NCBI RefSeq assembly: GCF_900101265.1
Contig: NZ_FMZS01000013.1
Coordinates: forward strand, 62,001 to 126,000
Direction of reading: 5' to 3'
DNA from: Massilia sp. PDC64
GTDB taxonomy: Bacteria; Pseudomonadota; Gammaproteobacteria; Burkholderiales; Burkholderiaceae_D
Length of the DNA: 64,000 nt
Shown here: piece after piece, positions 7,006-16,200 of the stretch
How positions within the stretch are numbered: the stretch's first letter is position 1
Layout of the letters: every line of letters starts with the position of its first letter
Translations under genes and position numbers: made by a program
The notes under the pieces: generated by a model
Database searches by the model: none
Told to the model about the DNA's origin: nothing
What the model saw: the letters and a program-made list of their open reading frames with translations, nothing else

Positions 7006-8070
7006 TTACTTCATCAGTTCTTCGAGCGGCTTGCGCAACGAACGGGCCTGGGGCGCCGGACCGGCGCCGAGCCGGCCCATGAAGACCGGATGGCCGTTGC
7101 CGGTGCCGATCAGCTTGTGCAGGCGTTGCTGCAATTGCCGCGCCGAACCATGCAATTTGTCGACGGTCGAGAACGACTCGCCGTGCTGCACGTACGCGGA
7201 AAAGATCAGGGGGGTCATCTCGGGCTGCATGGCCAGGCCCAGGTGGGTCAGGGTCAGCCAGAAACGTTGCACGGCGCGGCCGGCGGCGACGTGATCCTCG
7301 ACCGTTTCCGGCGCGTGTTTGGCCGTGATGACGAAGTGGGCAGCGCAGCGCAGACCCGGCACGAGGTCCATCTGCAGGCGCGGCGCCCAGGTGCCCATCA
7401 GCCGGTTCATCGTCGACAGGCGGCCCCAGCTGACCATCGCCCATTTCATCAGGCGCAAGGTGGCGGCATCGACGCCCAGGGCCTGGTCGGGTACGCGGTC
7501 GGGGCTGTGGCGTGCGTTCCAGTGGATGATGCGGCGGTGTACCTCGTAGGCTTCCGGCATCGTCAGACGCAGCTTGGCGTTCGAAAACATCAGGCGCGCG
7601 GCGGCCAGCTTGCCGCCGAAGCCTTCGATCCAGCGCACTTCGTAGCCGGCGCCGACGCTGTCCTCGAGGGCACGTTTTTCCTCGGGCAGCAGGGCGCGCG
7701 TACTCATCGCGCGGCGTTGCACGCTGCGGGTCTGGATTGCGCCCAGGAGCGGACTCGGCTTCACGGCCGGGTCGGGCACGAAGCGCACGTCGAACACGGG
7801 CAGGTGGTCCTGGTCGTCCGGGCGCCGGGTGATCTCGGTACGCAGGCCGTGGGCGGTGGCGGCGATCGCCATCGTTTCCAGCAAGGTGCCGTGCGACAGC
7901 TGGCTCGGGCGGCCGCGGAAGTCGTACACGCAATCCTCGCGGGTATCGTGGAAGTGCACGGCGACGTGGTCGGGGCCGAGCACTTCGAAGCGCCACACCT
8001 GCGTGTTGTCGCCGCTCGGCGCCCAGCGCGCCAGGTCGAGGATGTCGTGGAGGGTCTGCGGGAGGTTCAT
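7006..8070 (-). CDS. Nitroreductase-fold protein (partner of ThiF-like protein)
   Basis: 354 aa. It begins LHDILDLARWAPSGDNTQVWRF, the FMN-binding opening of the nitroreductase family (ARxAPSxxNxQPW), but the protein is about twice the usual length, suggesting two nitroreductase-like halves. The start at 8070 was chosen because its ATG overlaps the stop of the ThiF-like gene (ATGA); a longer frame to 8430 lies wholly inside that gene. ThiF and nitroreductase domains are fused in the Rv1355c/MoeY-type family, so these two genes look like the split version acting as one enzyme. The substrate is unknown. Confidence 0.75.
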   Translation of the reverse strand: MNLPQTLHDILDLARWAPSGDNTQVWRFEVLGPDHVAVHFHDTREDCVYDFRGRPSQLSHGTLLETMAIAATAHGLRTEITRRPDDQDHLPVFDVRFVPDPAVKPSPLLGAIQTRSVQRRAMSTRALLPEEKRALEDSVGAGYEVRWIEGFGGKLAAARLMFSNAKLRLTMPEAYEVHRRIIHWNARHSPDRVPDQALGVDAATLRLMKWAMVSWGRLSTMNRLMGTWAPRLQMDLVPGLRCAAHFVITAKHAPETVEDHVAAGRAVQRFWLTLTHLGLAMQPEMTPLIFSAYVQHGESFSTVDKLHGSARQLQQRLHKLIGTGNGHPVFMGRLGAGPAPQARSLRKPLEELMK

Positions 8071-8954
8071 GCCTGTACCGCTTTCCCGGCGAGCTGGCGC
8101 GTCATCTGGCGTTTGGCGACAGAGATCATCAGGCGGTGCAGCGGATTGCCGTTGCCGCCCGGACGCCAGGTGTGGGCCAGCTTGTTGCGATAGGCATCGA
8201 ACTGCATGCCGTGCGGCGCGGCCAGGACCTTGCCGCGTCCTAGCAGGATCTTCAGCGCTTCGGTGGCGACGATGCCGGCACACAGCTGGCAGGCCATGAA
8301 CGTGGAGGGACCGCGGCGCTCGACGAAATTGACGGCGTCCGGCACGACGAGATAGGGGCGGTGCAGGCCGGCCGGCGCGAGGCCGACGACGAAGCGGATT
8401 GCCTTGTCCAGTTCGGGCAGGTCGCCCCATTGGAAATATTCTTCGAACGTCATCTGCCCCGGCAGGAAGTTCAGCAGGGCGGCGCCCATGCCCAGCGGCG
8501 CGGCCGTCGTGGCCGGAATGCCGAGGCGGGCGCAGGCGGCGAACGTCTGCTGGCGGGCGTCGAACGCAAAGAAGTCGAGCGCGTCGACGTAGAGGTCGAC
8601 GCCGTCCAGGAACTGGTCGAGATTGCCCTGATTGACACCGTCAGGAAAGATCTTGACGTCGATTTCCGGATTGATGTCCTGGGCCATGCGGGCCAGGACC
8701 TCGGCCTTCGGCTGGCCGACCGTCGACATCATGGCGCCGACCTGGCGGTTGAAGTTGACGATGTCGAAGGTGTCGAAGTCGGCGATATGAAACTTCGCCA
8801 CGCCCAGGCGCGCCAGGGTCAGCAGGTGCACGCCGCCGACCCCGCCGCCGCCGGCAATGGCGACACGCTTGCCGCGCAGCGTCTGCTGTTCTGCAGGCGT
8901 TACCCAGCCAATATTGCGCGAAAACGCCTGTTCATAGCGGAACGGATTTGTCAT
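8067..8954 (-). CDS. ThiF/MoeB-like adenylyltransferase (E1-like)
   Basis: 295 aa. The nucleotide-binding loop GGGGVGG is at 35-41, IADFDTFDIVNFNRQ at 57-71 (D59/D61, N67, R70, Q71) and K83 follow, the adenylating core of ThiF/MoeB/E1 proteins. A single CQLC (near 220) stands in place of the two CxxC zinc knuckles of MoeB. These enzymes activate a C-terminal glycine or another carboxylate with ATP. It is translationally coupled to the nitroreductase-fold gene and 69 bp downstream of the FeeM-like gene. Activation of an N-acyl amino acid carboxylate is possible but is inference. Confidence 0.8.
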   Translation of the reverse strand: MTNPFRYEQAFSRNIGWVTPAEQQTLRGKRVAIAGGGGVGGVHLLTLARLGVAKFHIADFDTFDIVNFNRQVGAMMSTVGQPKAEVLARMAQDINPEIDVKIFPDGVNQGNLDQFLDGVDLYVDALDFFAFDARQQTFAACARLGIPATTAAPLGMGAALLNFLPGQMTFEEYFQWGDLPELDKAIRFVVGLAPAGLHRPYLVVPDAVNFVERRGPSTFMACQLCAGIVATEALKILLGRGKVLAAPHGMQFDAYRNKLAHTWRPGGNGNPLHRLMISVAKRQMTRQLAGKAVQA

Positions 8955-9023
8955 TGATGAGGAAAAACGGTTTTATCGATAAAACGGCCGAATGGCGCCG
9001 ATATCTGCTACGCACCGGCCATT

Positions 9024-9800
9024 TTATGCGTGCTGTTCATCCATGCGCAGGAGGCGATTGATGATGCCTCGTTCTTCACGCGGCGAGAAGAAATAGGGGT
9101 AAAACGAACGTTCGGACACGTTGTTATCGGCGCTGAATGTGCCGCCGTATTTCTGGATTTGCTCCGTCACAAATTCCAGATTTACCCGCAGCAGGTAGGC
9201 CGGTGCCTCGACGCGCGGATTGATTTTCAGTTCGCCCTCCTGGGTGAAACCGAGCATCCGTTCGTAAAAACGGCGGTGGCGCGGATTCACTTCGATGACG
9301 ATATCCGTGCAGTGGTGGATGTCGCGGGCGTAGATCACGGCCAGGTGAAACAGGTTGGCCAGCGACGTCTTCGAGCGCACCGACGGGTCGAACGCCAGCT
9401 TCGTGAACTCGCACAGGCGCGCCCCCTTGTTGCGGTGCGCGTCCAGCTCCTCCTTGAAGATCTGGTCGGCCATCAGGCCAATCGGCGAATCGATACCGAT
9501 CGTGAGCGTACCGACCACGTCACCCTTGTCGGTGGCGGTGAGGGTAATGCGATTCGGGTCGTCGCTGAATTGATGGGTGCCGGCATACCCGCGCCAGGCA
9601 TACATCTTGTTGATCAGCATACTTGCCGAATTTCGCCCGTCCGCAGTATCGGTAAGCCGGATTCCATACGAATCGTGGTTCACGATAACATCCTCATATT
9701 GCGAGGGCGTCATATTATCGCGATCACTAAAATCATGAGCGTCCGATAGGGATGCGGCCGAACCACCCTCTGGATCCTTGAAATCGTCGAAAGTCGTCAT
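9024..9800 (-). CDS. FeeM-like N-acyl amino acid synthase (GNAT-type)
   Basis: 258 aa. Blocks LINKMYAWRGY (62-72), VGTLTIGIDSPIGLMAD (96-112), LCEFTKLAFD (129-138), FHLAVIYARD and EVNPRHRRFYERMLGF (170-185) are the hallmarks of FeeM-domain acyltransferases. These transfer a fatty acyl chain from acyl-ACP to the amine of an amino acid such as tyrosine and are distantly related to homoserine-lactone synthases and to PEP-CTERM-associated acyltransferases. ATG at 9800 is preferred to TTG at 9815. About 55 N-terminal residues are acidic, perhaps disordered. It is the first gene of the operon running to 5637. A perfect inverted repeat lies 27 bp upstream. The amino acid substrate is unknown. Confidence 0.8.
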   Translation of the reverse strand: MTTFDDFKDPEGGSAASLSDAHDFSDRDNMTPSQYEDVIVNHDSYGIRLTDTADGRNSASMLINKMYAWRGYAGTHQFSDDPNRITLTATDKGDVVGTLTIGIDSPIGLMADQIFKEELDAHRNKGARLCEFTKLAFDPSVRSKTSLANLFHLAVIYARDIHHCTDIVIEVNPRHRRFYERMLGFTQEGELKINPRVEAPAYLLRVNLEFVTEQIQKYGGTFSADNNVSERSFYPYFFSPREERGIINRLLRMDEQHA

Positions 9801-9826
9801 CGCAGGATTCCCCAATTGTTTAAAAA

Positions 9827-9845
9827 CGTTCGCGTACTGCGAACG
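9827..9845. repeat. Perfect inverted repeat upstream of the FeeM-like gene
   Basis: CGTTCGC-GTACT-GCGAACG, 7-bp arms and a 5-bp spacer, 27 bp upstream of the ATG at 9800. It may be an operator or a leader hairpin. Confidence 0.6.
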
Positions 9846-9919
9846 GAAGTTCTGGTCGCCCCAGGCCCTGGCGGTGCCGGGCGCGGATTATTATTTATTT
9901 ATTAATGTATATTAGCTTC

Positions 9920-12700
9920 TTACAAAGCCTTTAGCAATGCGCGCGCTTCATCGGCCTGGGCGAACGACTTATCGTCCGCCAGAAGCTTGTCGAGCTCCTT
10001 GCGCGCGCCCGCCTTGTCGCCGGTTTTGCTCAGGCCCACCGCCAAGTGGTAGCGCACTTCCGACGAATTCGGCGCCAGGGTGCTGGCCTTCTGCAACAGG
10101 GGCAGGCCGCGGCTCGTATTGCCCTGTTCCACCAGCAGCCATCCCAGCGTGTCCATGACGCCGGCATTGTTCTCAGCAAGTTTATATGCCTGCTCGGCCG
10201 TTGCAAGTGCGCGCGGATCTTTCACTTGCTGATAAGCATACGCCAGATTGTTCAGTGCGGCGGCATTGTTCGGCGTGCGCTTGACGATGTCCTCCAGGCG
10301 GGCGATCGCGGACTTGTAATCCTTGGCTGCCAGGCTGTTCTCGGCCACATACATGCCGATCAGGACGTCGTTCGGATTGTCCTTCAGGAACTGGGCAGCG
10401 CGCGCCTGCGCTTCCTTGCCCTTGCCGGTCAGCGTCATGGCCTGCAGGGATTTCATGAGGATTTCGGGCGCCTTGGCGATCGCGAAGGCTTTGTCGTAGG
10501 CAGGCAGCGCCTGCGCCGGCTTCCTTTGCGACATCAGCACGTCGCCTTCGGTCGCGTAGCCGACGGGCGACTTGTCGTTGATCTTTTGGATCTGGCGTGC
10601 CATGGCCAGCGCTTCGTCCCCGCGGCCCATGCGCACGGCCAACTCCACCTGGGCAAGGCGGGCGGCGATCAGGTCGGGTTGCAGGTCGACGGCGCGCTTG
10701 AGATCTTCCGCCGCAGCGTTATTGTTCTGCATCAGCATGTGCACACCGGCCAGGCGCAGGTGCGGCGCGGCCGATTTCGGGGCCAGGTTGACCAGCTTGC
10801 TGTAGGTTTCCAGTGCGCCGGCGGTGTCCTTGTTGGCGATCTGGGCCTGGCCCAGCAGTTCCACCAGTTCGGGATTGGTCGGGTTGGCGGTCTGGAACTT
10901 GCGTGCCAAGGTCAGCGCTTTCTGTGCCTGTCCCGTACGCAGGTAGTGCCGGCCGAGGTTGAGCGCCGGGCCGACCGCATCCGGCTTCGCATTGCTGGCC
11001 TTCTCGAACCACGTCGTCGCTTCTTCGGGATGATTCTGCATCATCGCCAGTTCGCCCAGGGCGCGCATCGCGTCGGCGTTGTTCGGTTCCTTCTGCAGGA
11101 CTTTTTCGTAGCGCTGCTTGGCGGCGTCGGGCTTCTTCTCGACGAGATCCAGGCGCGCCAGGTTCTGGACGGCCGGGATGAAGGTCGGTTGCAGGGCCAC
11201 GGCCTTGTCCAGGGCGGCGCGGGCGGCGGGCACGTCGCCCTTGACCATGTTGACGGCGCCCCGCAGGGTCAGCACCTGCGGATTGTCGGGCTGCTGTTTT
11301 TCGAGGGCGTCGATGGCGGCCAGCGCCTTGTCGTAATGCTTGAGGCTGATTTCCGTCTGGACCAGCGCCATCGTGGCCTGCGCCGACTTCGGGTCGAGTT
11401 CCGTGGCCTTTTGCAGTTCGGACAGGCCGCGTGCCTGGTCGCCCTGGGCCAGCTTGGACAGGCCGAGCGAGGTACGCAGGCCGGCCGCCTTCGGTGCCAG
11501 CGTCGCGGCTTTTTCCAGGTAGGCGCTGGCTTTGTTGAAGTCACGCACCTGCATATAGGTTTCGCCGGCCAGGGCGAGCACTTGCGGATCGTCCGCAGCG
11601 TTCTTCAGTGCCGGGGCGAGCGTGGCGGCGGCGTCGTTCGGTTGCGCGCTCTTGAGCTGGGCCTGGGCCAGCAGCTTGCGGGCATAGACGTCGTCCGGAT
11701 TGGATTCCAGGTATTTGCGCAGGTGCTGGTCGGCTTGCTGCAGGGCGCCAAGGTTCAGTTCCGACGCGCCGGCCAGCAGTATGCTGGGCATGTGGTCGGG
11801 CGCGACCTTCAGGACGCGCTGCAGGGCATCCTGGGCCGCCGAATACTTACCTTGCGAAAATTCATACAGTGCGCGGGTGTACGTCACGAGCAGATTGCCC
11901 GGCGCATTCTTCTCGGCCGCATCGATTTCCGCTTTTGCGTCCGCGAACTTGCCGCGAGTGATGTCGACGTATGCCTTCTCGATGTGTGCCGTGCGATGGT
12001 GCGGATTCAGTGCCAGCGCCTGGTCGAAGGCGGCGAGCGCCTCGTCGGCCTTGCCCTGCGTGCGCAGCAACGAGCCGCGGGCCATGAAGACATCCGCATT
12101 CTTGGGATCCTTGGCCACGGCCTCGTCGATGTAACGCGCAGCCGCGTCCTTGTCCTGTTTTGCGACGGCGTAGCGCGCCAGGCCGAGCAGGGCATCGCCG
12201 GCGTTGGCGTTCAGCGCCAGCGCTTGTTCGAACGCCTGCTTGGCGTCGTCGAGCTTGCCGGTGGCCAGCAGGGCGTCGCCGCGCAGCGTCTGCAACGGCG
12301 CCGATTTGGCGGCCACGTCGGGCGTGACTTCGTCGAGGATTTCCTTGAACTTGCCTTGCTGCGACATCGCCTTGGCCAGCAGGGGCAGCACGCGGTCGGC
12401 GGCGATCCCGTTCGAGCGGGCCTTGCGGAATTCCTTCTCGGCCGAGGGGAAGTCGCCCATGCCGAGTTGGAGGGTGCCCAGCTCCATGCGCGCCTCGCCG
12501 TTCTCGGGGCTCTTTTCGACCGCATTCTTGAGCTGAATCATTGCCGACTTCAGGTCACCTTTTTGCTGATACTGTTTGGCTTCAGTCAGCAGTTGCTCGG
12601 TCGACTGCGTCGAGCGGCCGCAGGCGGACAGCCCGGCGACCATGAACACGCCGGACAGAATGGCAGCGGTAAGTTTGACCTTGTTGGGGTGACGCGGCAT
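9920..12700 (-). CDS. prsT: PEP-CTERM system TPR-repeat lipoprotein PrsT
   Basis: 926 aa, close to the ~900 aa of the PrsT family. A lipoprotein signal with lipobox LSAC (C27) is followed by about 25 tetratricopeptide repeats without a break to the C-terminus (for example LLTEAKQYQQKGDLKSAMIQLKNAV). PrsT is found with exosortase/EPS loci and is thought to be a periplasmic or outer-membrane scaffold for polysaccharide export or PEP-CTERM sorting. ATG at 12700 is preferred to a longer frame reaching 12856 because the signal peptide starts there and GAGGAA precedes it. No sigma-54 site was seen upstream; a stem-loop lies in the leader at 12729-12744. Confidence 0.92.
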   Translation of the reverse strand: MPRHPNKVKLTAAILSGVFMVAGLSACGRSTQSTEQLLTEAKQYQQKGDLKSAMIQLKNAVEKSPENGEARMELGTLQLGMGDFPSAEKEFRKARSNGIAADRVLPLLAKAMSQQGKFKEILDEVTPDVAAKSAPLQTLRGDALLATGKLDDAKQAFEQALALNANAGDALLGLARYAVAKQDKDAAARYIDEAVAKDPKNADVFMARGSLLRTQGKADEALAAFDQALALNPHHRTAHIEKAYVDITRGKFADAKAEIDAAEKNAPGNLLVTYTRALYEFSQGKYSAAQDALQRVLKVAPDHMPSILLAGASELNLGALQQADQHLRKYLESNPDDVYARKLLAQAQLKSAQPNDAAATLAPALKNAADDPQVLALAGETYMQVRDFNKASAYLEKAATLAPKAAGLRTSLGLSKLAQGDQARGLSELQKATELDPKSAQATMALVQTEISLKHYDKALAAIDALEKQQPDNPQVLTLRGAVNMVKGDVPAARAALDKAVALQPTFIPAVQNLARLDLVEKKPDAAKQRYEKVLQKEPNNADAMRALGELAMMQNHPEEATTWFEKASNAKPDAVGPALNLGRHYLRTGQAQKALTLARKFQTANPTNPELVELLGQAQIANKDTAGALETYSKLVNLAPKSAAPHLRLAGVHMLMQNNNAAAEDLKRAVDLQPDLIAARLAQVELAVRMGRGDEALAMARQIQKINDKSPVGYATEGDVLMSQRKPAQALPAYDKAFAIAKAPEILMKSLQAMTLTGKGKEAQARAAQFLKDNPNDVLIGMYVAENSLAAKDYKSAIARLEDIVKRTPNNAAALNNLAYAYQQVKDPRALATAEQAYKLAENNAGVMDTLGWLLVEQGNTSRGLPLLQKASTLAPNSSEVRYHLAVGLSKTGDKAGARKELDKLLADDKSFAQADEARALLKAL

Positions 12701-12728
12701 CTGGAATTCCTCGAGATATGTAACGTAA

Positions 12729-12744
12729 CCGCACTGTTGTGCGG
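12729..12744. repeat. Stem-loop in the prsT leader
   Basis: CCGCAC-TGTT-GTGCGG, a perfect 6-bp stem with a 4-nt loop about 28 bp before the prsT start. It may be a leader structure or an operator; no T-run follows on either strand. Confidence 0.45.
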
Positions 12745-12882
12745 ATTCCTCTTCAACAATAATACCTGAAGGAATACTAACAAAGCCGCACAAGTTTGCC
12801 GTCGTGTTGCAAATCCCCCCATCAAAGTGGTGGAAGTCCATCACTTTTGACGTCAAATCTCGACAATATGACGGCCGTATTA

Positions 12883-13200
12883 CTATTCCGGGCCGCTTTC
12901 ACCTTTGCGCAGACGGCTCAGCAGGGCTTCGACGTTGTCGCTGACAGGCAAGCCATGGCGACGTAACAATTGCACGTGTAACACAAGATTTTCGAGCACG
13001 AGCTTGGCCGACACGGCCAGCAGGGTCATCAAGCGGTCTTCGGTACTGAAGTTTTCCATCGAGGCGGCCATTTCGCACAGATGGCTGGCGACGAGCTCGC
13101 GCAGGTCATCCTCGGGGAACGGGAGATCCGCGAAGTCGATGGGGTCTTCCTGTTCGACTTCGCGCATGAGGGCGGCGAGTTGTTGCGGCTGGATGGGCAT
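12883..13200 (-). CDS. Conserved-looking hypothetical protein, 105 aa
   Basis: 105 aa, not recognised. GGGAG six bases before ATG 13200 supports this start over a longer frame. The sequence is acidic and helical: an N-terminal segment EVEQEDPIDFADLPFPEDDLRELVASHLCEMA, then STEDRLMTLLAVSAKLVLENLVLHVQ, with no membrane segment or signal. It resembles small cytosolic helical-bundle proteins. It lies between prsT and icmF, 73 bp downstream of icmF on the same strand, so it may be co-transcribed with icmF. Codon use is like its neighbours, which argues for a real gene. Confidence 0.65.
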   Translation of the reverse strand: MPIQPQQLAALMREVEQEDPIDFADLPFPEDDLRELVASHLCEMAASMENFSTEDRLMTLLAVSAKLVLENLVLHVQLLRRHGLPVSDNVEALLSRLRKGESGPE

Positions 13201-13273
13201 GCGTGGCTCCCAGGGGGCGGAGGACATTTTTGGCGGAGCCGAAAATGTGCTCTGACCCCGAATTGGAACCATT

Positions 13274-16200
13274 TTACATATTGCGGCGATACTGTCCGCC
13301 CACCTCGAACAATGCTGTCGTGATCTGCCCCAACGAACAGACGCGTACGGCATCCATCAGGCGGGCAAACACGTTCTCGTTGTCGATGGCGGCCTGCTGC
13401 AGCGCGGCCAGCGCGGCCGGTGCCTCGTCCGCATGGCGGCGGTGGAAGTCTTCCAGGCGCTTGAGCTGCGACTGCTTTTCGTCGTCGGTGGAGCGGGCCA
13501 GTTCGATCGTCGCCGGCGCCTCCGTCGCCTTGGGATTGCGGAAGGTGTTGACGCCGATGATCGGGAGACTGCCATCGTGCTTGCGGTGCTCGTACAGCAT
13601 CGACTCTTCCTGGATCTTGCCGCGCTGGTAGCCCGTTTCCATCGCACCGAGCACGCCGCCGCGCTCGGCGATGCGCTCGAATTCCTGCAGCACGGCTTCC
13701 TCGACGAGGTCCGTCAGTTCCTCGAGGATGAACGAGCCCTGGTTCGGGTTCTCGTTCTTGGCCAGGCCCCATTCGCGGTTGATGATCAGCTGGATCGCGA
13801 GCGCGCGGCGGACGGATTCGTCGGTCGGCGTCGTGATCGCCTCGTCGTAGGCGTTCGTGTGCAGCGAGTTGCAGTTGTCGTAGATCGCGATCAGCGCCTG
13901 CAAGGTCGTCCGGATGTCGTTGAAGTCGATCTCCTGCGCGTGCAGCGAGCGGCCCGACGTCTGGATGTGGTACTTCAGCTTTTGCGAGCGGTCGTTCGCG
14001 CCGTACTTGTCGCGCATCGCGACGGCCCAGATGCGGCGCGCCACGCGGCCCAGCACCGTGTATTCCGGGTCCATGCCGTTCGAGAAGAAGAACGACAGGT
14101 TCGGCGCGAAGTCGTCGATGTGCATGCCGCGCGCCAGATACGCTTCGACGAAGGTGAAACCGTTCGACAGGGTGAAAGCCAGCTGCGAAATCGGGTTCGC
14201 GCCCGCTTCCGCGATGTGGTAGCCCGAGATCGACACCGAGTAGAAATTGCGCACCTGGTTCTGGACGAAGTATTCCTGGATATCGCCCATGACCTTCAGC
14301 GAGAATTCCGTCGAGAAGATGCAGGTGTTCTGGCCCTGATCTTCCTTCAGGATGTCCGCCTGCACCGTGCCGCGCACGTTCGCGAGCACCCAGGCGCGGA
14401 TCTTGGCAGCTTCGTCATCGGTCGGCTTGCGCCCGTTGTCGCGTTCGAACCTGTCCAGCTGTTGGTCGATCGCGGTGTTCATGAACATCGCGAGGATGGT
14501 GGGCGCCGGGCCGTTGATCGTCATCGATACCGAGGTGTTGGGGCTGCAGAGGTCGAAACCGTCGTACAGGACCTTCATGTCGTCCAGGGTCGCGATCGAC
14601 ACGCCCGAGTTGCCGACCTTGCCGTAGATGTCGGGCCGCAGCGCCGGGTCGGCGCCGTACAGGGTGACGGAGTCGAATGCCGTCGACAGGCGCTTCGCCT
14701 CCATGCCCTGCGAAACGAGTTTGAAGCGGCGGTTCGTGCGGAACGCGTCGCCTTCGCCGGCGAACATGCGGGTCGGATCCTCGCCCTCGCGTTTGAAGGG
14801 GAACACGCCGGCGGTGTACGGGAATGCGCCCGGCACGTTTTCCAGCATCAGGAAGCGCAGGATCTCGCCGTGGTCCTCGAAGCGGGGCAGGGCGACCTTG
14901 CGCACCTTGTTGCCAGAGAGCGTCGTGTAGGTGAGGTTCGTGCGGATTTCCTTGTCGCGGATTTTGACGACGTGCTCGTCGCCGGCATACGTCGCCTGCA
15001 GCTGCGGCCAGGAGGCGAGCAGCTTTTTCGCCTCGCCGTCCATCGCGTTGTCGCGTTCCGTGATCAGGTCGTCCAGAACGACTTCACGGTTGGCGGCCGC
15101 CAGCATGCGTTTCGTCTCCGTGAGCTGCTGGCGCTCGCGCGCGAGTTTCACCTGCTTGCCGACGTTGCGGTGGTAACCGCGCACGGTATCCGCGATCTCG
15201 GCCAGGTAGCGCGAGCGCGCGGGCGGCACGATCACGTTCTTGCCGCTCGAGTACCTGGTGGCGGGTTTCGGCAGCTTCGGCGTTTCCGTCCTGAGGCCGA
15301 ATTCGGCCAGCGCCGGCAGCAGGCCAAGGTACAGCGCGGTGACGCCGTCATCGTTGAAGCGTGACGCCTGCGTGCCGTAGACAGGCATCTCGTCCGGCGA
15401 CTTGCTCCACAATTCCTTGTTGCGCTGGACCTGCTTGGCCACGTCGCGCAGCGCGTCCTGGGCGCCCTTGCGGTCGAACTTGTTGATGGCGATGAAGTCG
15501 GCGAAGTCCAGCATGTCGATCTTCTCGAGCTGCGACGCGGCGCCGAATTCCGGCGTCATCACGTACATCGACACGTCCACGTGCGGCACGATGGCGGCGT
15601 CGCCCTGGCCGATGCCCGACGTCTCGACGATGACGAGATCGAAGCCCGCGACCTTGCACGCGGCGATCACGTCCGGCAGCGCCTGCGAGATCTCGGAACC
15701 CGCTTCGCGCGTGGCCAGCGAGCGCATGAACACGCGGTGTTGCCCATTCCACGGATTGATCGCATTCATGCGGATGCGGTCGCCCAGCAGGGCACCGCCG
15801 GATTTGCGGCGCGACGGGTCGATGGAAATCACGGCGATGTTCAGGCGGTCGCCCTGGTCGAGGCGGATACGGCGGATCAGTTCATCCGTCAGCGACGATT
15901 TGCCGGCGCCGCCCGTGCCCGTGATGCCCAGCACGGGCACCTTCAGGCCTTCGGCCGTGTCCATGATGCGCTTGCGCAGGTCCGGCGATGCCTTGCCGTT
16001 TTCCAGCGCCGTGATCAGTTGCGCGAGCGGACGGTGGCGCTGCTCGATCGGGCCGGTCTGCAGCGGCTCGAGCGTCGTCGGCGCATAGGGCGACAGGTCG
16101 ACGTCGCACGCTTCCAGCATCGAGCGGATCATGCCGACGAGGCCCATGCGCTGGCCGTCCTCCGGCGAGAAGATGCGCGTGACGCCGTAGGCATGCAGCT

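Noticed and set aside
7006..8430. A 474-aa version of the nitroreductase-fold protein
   Set aside because: The extra 120 codons lie wholly inside the ThiF-like gene; the ATG at 8070 gives the usual ATGA coupling and the conserved start.
9862..9877. A possible sigma-54 site before the FeeM-like gene (minus strand CGGCAC...GGGCC)
   Set aside because: Spacing is right but the -12 half is GGGCC rather than TTGCA; too weak, and no activator box nearby.
10046..12769. A 907-codon open frame on the plus strand antisense to prsT
   Set aside because: It mirrors the repeat structure of prsT and is rich in Arg/Gln/His/Gly from GC-rich third positions; no ribosome binding site, no domain.
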